Assembly: GCA_944363805.1 (NCBI GenBank)
Contig: CALVVH010000012.1
Coordinates: 1 to 27,890, forward strand
Reading direction: 5' to 3'
Source of the DNA: an uncultured Bacilli bacterium
Lineage (GTDB): Bacteria > Bacillota_I > Bacilli_A > RF39 > UBA660
Length of the DNA stretch: 27,890 nucleotides
Shown piece after piece: positions 23,467 through 27,890 of this stretch. Below the pieces are notes generated by a model, which made no database searches, was not told the DNA's origin, and saw nothing but the letters and a program-made list of their open reading frames with translations. Every line of letters begins with the position of its first letter. Within the stretch, counting starts at the first letter, position 1. Position numbers and translations under genes: made by a program.

Positions 23467-24444
23467 TTAATTAACAAATATAACAGTTGTTCCTTGATGA
23501 TCAAATTTAAATTCCATTTCTGGTAAATCCTTCATCGCACTCCTAAATTTTTCTTGTTTTTCTTCTGGAACATAGAATAAGAAAAATCCACTACCCCCTG
23601 CACCTAATATTTTACCACCAGTTGCACCATTTGCTAAGGCTAAATCGTACCATTCATCAAATTTTGGATTAGATATGCCACTAGCTAATGTTTTTTTGAT
23701 TAACCAATTTTCGTGCAATATTTCACCAACAGCATCAATATTATCATGTTCTAATTCATATTTTAGTTTATGAGTTAACTCAACAATTCGTTTTTGACCT
23801 TCTTCTTTATCTTTAGCACTTGTCATATTTTTTGATTGTTCTTTTAATATTTCAGATGCGCTATGTTCTCCACCAACATAAAGCATAATCAAATTCTTTT
23901 CAAGTTGATTGTAGGCATCTTTAGACATTAATACCGGTTCTACAAATACCGAACCATCTTTATTAAATTGGTAATAATTAAGTCCGCCATAAGCAGTCGC
24001 ATATTGATCTTGCTTACCAATTGGATTTTTTAAAACATCGATTTCCATGTGGCAAGCGGCTTGGGCAACTTCTTCATCCGAAATATATTCTCTTTTTTGG
24101 CATTTTAGATTTTTGATTAGACCAACTGTGAATGCACTAGAAGAACCTAAACCTGTACCTTGCGGAACATCCGCAATCGAAGTTATTTCATACCCTTCTA
24201 AACCTTCTTGTTTTAAACATTCTCTAAATATTGGATGTTCGATATCATTAATATTATGAACGCTTTCAGTTTTAGAGTATTTTAAAACCGTTTGTTTTTT
24301 GTCAAATGAGGGATGCGATGTTATGTACATATATTTTTTAATGGTTGTACTTATTACACATCCACCATTTTTTTCATAAAATGCGGGTAAGTCACTACCA
24401 CCACCACATAAGCTAACTCGAAAAGGAGTTTTTGTTATAACCAT
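23467..24444 (-). CDS. hddA: GHMP-family D-glycero-alpha-D-manno-heptose-7-phosphate kinase (HddA-like)
   Basis: HddA phosphorylates heptose 7-phosphate at C1 to give the alpha 1,7-bisphosphate. The 325-residue protein has the HddA-type start TKTPFRVSLCGGGSDLPAFY (4-23), the GHMP ATP-binding motif DVPQGTGLGSSSAFTVGL (92-109), MEIDVLKNPIGKQDQYATAY with the catalytic-type Asp, and GGKILGAGGSGFFLFYV near the C-terminus. The CGGGSDLPAF opening is a hallmark of this kinase and its fucokinase-like relatives. Together with GmhA and the HddC-GmhB fusion it completes the alpha (GDP) heptose route. Ribosome binding site AAAGAGGTG lies 6 nt before the ATG. Confidence 0.85.
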   Translation of the reverse strand: MVITKTPFRVSLCGGGSDLPAFYEKNGGCVISTTIKKYMYITSHPSFDKKQTVLKYSKTESVHNINDIEHPIFRECLKQEGLEGYEITSIADVPQGTGLGSSSAFTVGLIKNLKCQKREYISDEEVAQAACHMEIDVLKNPIGKQDQYATAYGGLNYYQFNKDGSVFVEPVLMSKDAYNQLEKNLIMLYVGGEHSASEILKEQSKNMTSAKDKEEGQKRIVELTHKLKYELEHDNIDAVGEILHENWLIKKTLASGISNPKFDEWYDLALANGATGGKILGAGGSGFFLFYVPEEKQEKFRSAMKDLPEMEFKFDHQGTTVIFVN

Positions 24445-24475
24445 TTAATTCACCTCTTTACTTTCTTTTTGGTTA

Positions 24476-25213
24476 TTAATTATTTAATTGCTTTTCGTAA
24501 TAAGCATCACAAACTTTGTTAGTTTCGCCAGCCATAACAACCTTGCCGTGTTCTAGCCAAACTACTTTATTACAAAGCTCTCTTATTGAATCTAATGAGT
24601 GAGAAACATATAATACTGTTGTTCCACCATTAATCATCGACATCATTTTATTTTTACTTTTCTCTTGGAATTTAATATCACCAACTGATAGTATTTCATC
24701 TACTATCAATATTTCCGGATCAACTATAGTTGAAATGGAAAAAGCTAGTTTAGCAACCATCCCAGAAGAAAAGTTTTTAACAGGAACATCAAGAAAATTT
24801 TTAAGTTCTGAAAATTCTACTATTTCATCAAACTTGGAATCTAAAAATTCTTTGGAATAACCGAGGATTGCACCATTTAGATAGATGTTTTCCCGAGCAG
24901 TTAAATCACCATCGAAACCAGCACCAAGTTCTATCATCGGAGATATAACCCCATCGACTTCTACTTTACCTTCCGTTGGTTTCATTACACCACTAACAAC
25001 TTTTAATAAAGTTGATTTTCCAGCTCCGTTGGAACCAATAAGTCCAACAACATCACCTTTTGCTACATCAAATGTAACATTTTTAAGAGCCCAAAAATCA
25101 CTTTTTTTAATTCTTTTTCTTTTATCAAATAATCTAATAAATGTCATCTTTAATGAATTGTCTTTTTCAATACCTAGGTTAAATTTCATACCTACATTTT
25201 CTATTTTTATCAT
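24476..25213 (-). CDS. Polysaccharide ABC exporter ATP-binding protein (TagH/KpsT/Wzt type)
   Basis: This is the nucleotide-binding subunit of the glycan exporter. Its 245 residues contain the Walker A GSNGAGKST (60-68), the signature NFSSGMVAKLAFS (147-159), Walker B ILIVDE (168-173) and switch His 205 (VSH). The DFWALKNVTFDVAKGD lead-in and MIELGAGFDGDLTARENIYLNG are typical of the TagH/Wzt branch. The protein ends soon after the ATPase fold: neither the carbohydrate-binding domain of long Wzt proteins nor the C-terminal extension of Bacillus TagH is present, so substrate recognition may not depend on a terminal cap bound by the ATPase. It pairs with the permease 16 nt upstream. Ribosome binding site AGGTGGTG. 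Confidence 0.92.
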   Translation of the reverse strand: MIKIENVGMKFNLGIEKDNSLKMTFIRLFDKRKRIKKSDFWALKNVTFDVAKGDVVGLIGSNGAGKSTLLKVVSGVMKPTEGKVEVDGVISPMIELGAGFDGDLTARENIYLNGAILGYSKEFLDSKFDEIVEFSELKNFLDVPVKNFSSGMVAKLAFSISTIVDPEILIVDEILSVGDIKFQEKSKNKMMSMINGGTTVLYVSHSLDSIRELCNKVVWLEHGKVVMAGETNKVCDAYYEKQLNN

Positions 25214-25229
25214 TTGTAATCACCACCTA

Positions 25230-26042
25230 TTATAGATAATAAATGAATTTATTTTGTTTTTTCTTGAAAACAAATAATCCAATAACCAAAACAACTACAC
25301 CAGATAAAAGACAACCTAATAAATTAGTCCAAGTAGGCATTTGTGAATTTAGCAAAATGTCTCTTGTCGCATTAATAAATTGATAAAGCGGGTTAAACAC
25401 AAATATTTTTTGAAGCCATTCAGGCAATATTGATAAAGAGTAAAATATTGGAGTAAAATAGTTAAGAATGGTTAATAATATTCCCCAAATATAAATCATA
25501 TCACGTAGGAATACGGCAATTGTTGATAAGATATAACCAACTCCAACAGTAAACATAAACATACATATATATATAAATGGCAATAATAAATAATAAATAT
25601 TTATATAACATTTAGTTCCTTCTGCTGCATCTCCTGATAAAAACACTATTAAAAATAAAGGAATTAATGACAAAACAAAATTAATAGCTACAAATAAGCA
25701 TTTAGCAATAGGAAAAATATACTTAGGAATGTAAACTTTGTTTATCAAAGTAGAATTTCCCGTAATAGATGTCATCGCATTATTGGTAGCTTCACTAAAA
25801 TAGTTAAATACAACTAAACCACTCATTAAATATACTAAATAATTTGTACCTTCCATACTAAATCTAAACATATTAGAAAATACAATAGCCATAACCATCA
25901 TCATTAAAAGTGGATAAAGTATGCTCCAAAGAACACCTAAAACACTTCTTTTATATTTTATTTTAAAGTCTCTTATAACGAGTTGAGACAAAAGGAAGCG
26001 ATACTTTTTTACATTATAAAATATATTTTTTATAAAAGTCAT
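25230..26042 (-). CDS. Polysaccharide ABC exporter permease (TagG/Wzm type, ABC-2)
   Basis: This 270-residue ABC-2 family permease has an amphipathic N-terminal part (NVKKYRFLLSQLVIRDFKIK), the signature YKRSVLGVLWSILYPLLMM and six hydrophobic segments, ending in a short basic tail. KVYIPKYIFPIAKCL and FNPLYQFINATRDILL are conserved-type segments of TagG/Wzm/KpsM permeases. It would carry the undecaprenyl-PP-linked glycan across the membrane using the ATPase encoded just downstream. Its ATG overlaps the TGA of the tagO-like gene (ATGA), which implies coupled translation of initiator and exporter. Confidence 0.92.
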   Translation of the reverse strand: MTFIKNIFYNVKKYRFLLSQLVIRDFKIKYKRSVLGVLWSILYPLLMMMVMAIVFSNMFRFSMEGTNYLVYLMSGLVVFNYFSEATNNAMTSITGNSTLINKVYIPKYIFPIAKCLFVAINFVLSLIPLFLIVFLSGDAAEGTKCYINIYYLLLPFIYICMFMFTVGVGYILSTIAVFLRDMIYIWGILLTILNYFTPIFYSLSILPEWLQKIFVFNPLYQFINATRDILLNSQMPTWTNLLGCLLSGVVVLVIGLFVFKKKQNKFIYYL

Positions 26043-27136
26043 TTTTTCTTCACCTTTCTTTTATTTCTATTAGGAATTTTGCTAATTTCAATTTTCTTTT
26101 TACTATGATCAAATAATATATCCGTTTTTAGTACAACAAATAAAAGCAATATCATTAAAACTATATATATCGCAATTGCTACTTGATTATCTCCTAGAAT
26201 ATAGAAAATAGAAACTGCTGCAAAAGCAATATCAATTGCATAAATAATTAAAATGCTTTTTGTTTGACTATAACGCATTTTTAATAATTGATGATGAAAA
26301 TGTTCTTTGTCAGCCACTCCAATATTCTGACCTTTTAATAATCTTCTTAATATGGCAAATATAGTATCAAAAATAGGTATAGCGAGTATTACTATTGGGA
26401 CAATTAATGACGTAAATGTCGTTACTTTGTAGCCTAAAAGGGCGATAACTGATATCATAAATCCTAAGAATAAGCTTCCTGAATCCCCCATAAATATTTT
26501 GGCTGGTGGAAAGTTATGCACCAAAAAGCCTAACGTTGCTCCAAGCATTATCAAGGAAATTATGACATCTAATCCTCCGATACGATTTAATATGAAGGCA
26601 ATAATGGCAATAGTTAAAAAGTAAATTGAACTAATTCCAGCAGCTAGGCCATCCATACCATCTATTAAGTTAATAGCATTTGTAATTGCTACAATAAAAA
26701 TAATTGATGATAATGATCCCCAAAATTCATTGAAATAAATGTTATGGCCAAATACGGATAATTCCGTAAATGACAAATCACCATATAAGACAACAATTGC
26801 TGCAGCAATAATCTGTACAATTAGTTTATATCTCGCTGGAACTGAATTAATATCATCAACAAAACCTATTAATAAAAGTAAGAAACTACCAATTAAAATC
26901 GATAACATTTGCGGACTTACTTCACCATATAGCATGTATCCTAAAAGAAACGCTAAATAAATGGCAAGTCCTCCTAGCCTTGGCATAGGAACTTTATGAA
27001 TTTTTCTAGCGCTAGGTTCATCCATTGCTCCAACATGAGTTGCCACTTTTTTTACAATTGGCACAAGTATTAAACTTGTTAAAAGAGTTACAATAACTAT
27101 AACAAATACATTATGTTCATTTACAACTAAATTCAT
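26039..27136 (-). CDS. tagO: Undecaprenyl-phosphate GlcNAc-1-phosphate transferase (TagO/WecA)
   Basis: TagO/WecA moves GlcNAc-1-phosphate onto undecaprenyl phosphate and so starts wall-glycan synthesis. The 365-residue, roughly 11-helix protein has the family motifs DEPSARKIHKVPMPRLGG (39-56), GFVDDINSVP (91-100), NAINLIDGMDGLAAG (153-167), FMGDSGSLFLGF (215-226) and the cytoplasmic ADKEHFHHQL (275-284) with His 279, 281 and 282. The basic tail IPNRNKRKVKKK is cytosolic. These motifs fit TagO/WecA better than MraY. It heads the exporter unit, and its most likely partner enzyme, the TagA-like transferase, is at the other end of the locus. AGGAG lies 6-7 nt before the ATG. Confidence 0.93.
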   Translation of the reverse strand: MNLVVNEHNVFVIVIVTLLTSLILVPIVKKVATHVGAMDEPSARKIHKVPMPRLGGLAIYLAFLLGYMLYGEVSPQMLSILIGSFLLLLIGFVDDINSVPARYKLIVQIIAAAIVVLYGDLSFTELSVFGHNIYFNEFWGSLSSIIFIVAITNAINLIDGMDGLAAGISSIYFLTIAIIAFILNRIGGLDVIISLIMLGATLGFLVHNFPPAKIFMGDSGSLFLGFMISVIALLGYKVTTFTSLIVPIVILAIPIFDTIFAILRRLLKGQNIGVADKEHFHHQLLKMRYSQTKSILIIYAIDIAFAAVSIFYILGDNQVAIAIYIVLMILLLFVVLKTDILFDHSKKKIEISKIPNRNKRKVKKK

Positions 27137-27156
27137 ATTTAACTCCTAGTAATAAT

Positions 27157-27162
27157 ATTATA
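27157..27162 (-). promoter_or_regulatory. Possible -10 element of the tagO unit
   Basis: TATAAT (27162-27157) on the minus strand lies just upstream of the AGGAG of tagO. The -35 region is only T-rich (TTTTAT at 17 bp). As with lemA and ftsY, the predicted leader would be very short. Confidence 0.35.
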
Positions 27163-27220
27163 ACCTAAATGAAAAGAAAATAAAAGAATTAACGTTTATT
27201 TTTGTATATCCTTCAAATAC

Positions 27221-27673
27221 TCACTTAAATTTTAATGCCGTTTTTATAATATTCTCACACTCTTTATTATCTTTAATAGGATTATAATTAGGATATATAA
27301 AAAAGCCATTAGAGATACTAATTAATGAATCTACTACACTATTTAATTTTTTCCTTTTTAAAAATCTAATTTTCCAAACGGTTCCAATATAACTTGCTAA
27401 TTCAGCTCCTATTTTTCTTACTTCTTTACTAGCACTTTTATATTCCTCAATATCTCTAACATTATGTTTTTCATTTACTAAGTTATACGGATTATTATAA
27501 TATTGACAATACAATTTTATATTATAAATTATTTTTTGCTTTAATCTTTTGTACTCTCTGTGCGGATTAATAACTAATTCCAAAAAATATTGACTTATAA
27601 CAAAAACTATAACGCCAGTCAAAATAGTTAAAAAGGTTTCGCTTTTTAATAAATATACAATATTTTTATTCAT
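27221..27673 (-). CDS. Hypothetical single-span membrane protein
   Basis: I do not recognise a named family. From the ATG at 27673 (MNKNIVYLL) the protein has 150 residues. One hydrophobic segment (about residues 12-30, FLTILTGVIVFVISQYFLE) is followed by a charged helical region with HREYKRLKQKIIYNIKLY, a Tyr/Asn-rich stretch, and a long helix ending in ISNGFFIYP. The shape, one N-terminal helix with a cytosolic bundle, recalls widespread small uncharacterised bacterial proteins. The start was chosen because AAAGGAAG lies 7 nt upstream; the in-frame ATG at 27691 and TTG at 27697 lack this. It has its own promoter-like element and no terminator before tagO, so some co-transcription with the glycan genes is possible. 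Confidence 0.65.
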   Translation of the reverse strand: MNKNIVYLLKSETFLTILTGVIVFVISQYFLELVINPHREYKRLKQKIIYNIKLYCQYYNNPYNLVNEKHNVRDIEEYKSASKEVRKIGAELASYIGTVWKIRFLKRKKLNSVVDSLISISNGFFIYPNYNPIKDNKECENIIKTALKFK

Positions 27674-27733
27674 AAAATATCTTCCTTTCATTTTCAATTA
27701 GTGGATTAAGTTACTTAAAATAATATTAAAAGT

Positions 27734-27742
27734 ATTATACCA
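27734..27742 (-). promoter_or_regulatory. Probable promoter of the hypothetical membrane protein gene
   Basis: TGGTATAAT (27742-27734) is a perfect extended -10 on the minus strand. The -35 position is poor (AAGTAG at 17 bp). The leader would be about 50 nt. No gene was found in 27698-27890. Confidence 0.5.
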
Positions 27743-27790
27743 TTTCTTATTATTTGCTACTTATTATAGAAAACCAAATTCTTACGAACC

Positions 27791-27890
27791 CCATCTGAAC
27801 TCTATTTAACTCCTCTGAACTCTATTTAACTCCTCTGAACTCTATTTAACTCCTCTGAACTCTATTTAACTCCTCTGAACTCTATTTAAC
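27791..27890. repeat. 20-bp tandem repeat, five copies, running off the window
   Basis: From 27811 to 27890 the unit TCCTCTGAACTCTATTTAAC repeats four times without a mismatch. One divergent copy (CCATCTGAAC TCTATTTAAC, differing only in its first three bases) precedes it at 27791-27810. There are no spacers, so it is not a CRISPR array. All reading frames on both strands meet stop codons (TAA, TGA or TAG in each unit, and 20 is not a multiple of 3), so it is non-coding. The two 10-bp halves share 6 of 10 bases, hinting at an older 10-bp unit. The array continues past the edge, so its true length is unknown. Confidence 0.95.

Noticed and set aside
24885..25235. Rightward open frame opposite the ABC ATPase gene
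   Set aside because: Antisense shadow of the Walker-motif region; no recognisable protein.
27791..27890. CRISPR array
   Set aside because: The 20-bp units are directly adjacent with no spacers, and there are no cas genes nearby.
1..27890. Mycoplasma-type genetic code (TGA read as Trp)
   Set aside because: lemA and the hypothetical gene end at TGA, tryptophans I checked are TGG, and the proteins have normal lengths without TGA read-through.

Overview
The window is AT-rich (hand-counted lines run from about 20% to 37% GC). It uses TGG for tryptophan and TGA as a stop. RNase J, RNase Y, FtsY, LemA/DUF2207 and a TagO/TagA/TagGH-like wall-polymer set point to a low-GC Bacillota, most likely an uncultured gut Bacilli-type lineage. 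The lineage is inferred from gene content, not from a marker gene. No rRNA, tRNA, CRISPR array, insertion sequence or prophage gene was found.

Left part (1-5997): a LemA/DUF2207 pair reads leftward (DUF2207 is cut by the window edge), followed by leftward ftsY. Divergent from ftsY is rnj (RNase J), behind a near-consensus promoter. Convergent with rnj is rny (RNase Y), with back-to-back hairpins between the two stops. This is core RNA-decay and protein-targeting machinery.

Middle and right (6057-27136): about 21 kb of leftward genes build and export a surface glycan. Three transcription units are visible. Unit A (27136 to 22505): TagO/WecA initiator, ABC-2 permease, ABC ATPase, GHMP heptose kinase (HddA-like) and an SDR epimerase, ending in an intrinsic terminator. 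Unit B (22386 to 20455): a nucleotidyltransferase-phosphatase fusion (HddC-GmhB type) and a GmhA-like isomerase, ending in a strong terminator. Unit C (about 20359 to 6057): a UGM/protoporphyrinogen-oxidase-like flavoprotein, eight polypeptides carrying nine recognisable glycosyltransferase domains, an acyltransferase, and TagA/WecG at the far end. Together GmhA, HddA, GmhB and HddC form a complete route from sedoheptulose 7-phosphate to GDP-D-glycero-D-manno-heptose. The polymer probably starts on undecaprenyl phosphate (TagO), receives a second sugar from TagA, is extended with heptose and other sugars, is decorated with acyl and possibly methyl groups, and leaves through the ABC exporter.

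Features that stand out are five two-domain fusions in one locus (HAD-IB/GT-C-like, Wzy-like/GT4, GT8/GT2, methyltransferase/GT2, HddC/GmhB), and an O-antigen-ligase-like polymerase beside an ABC exporter. The first genes of units B and C also share a leader design: a strong Shine-Dalgarno about 30 nt from the start codon, with a perfect 17-nt hairpin between them.

Right edge (27137-27890): one small membrane protein of unknown function and a 20-bp tandem repeat that runs off the window.
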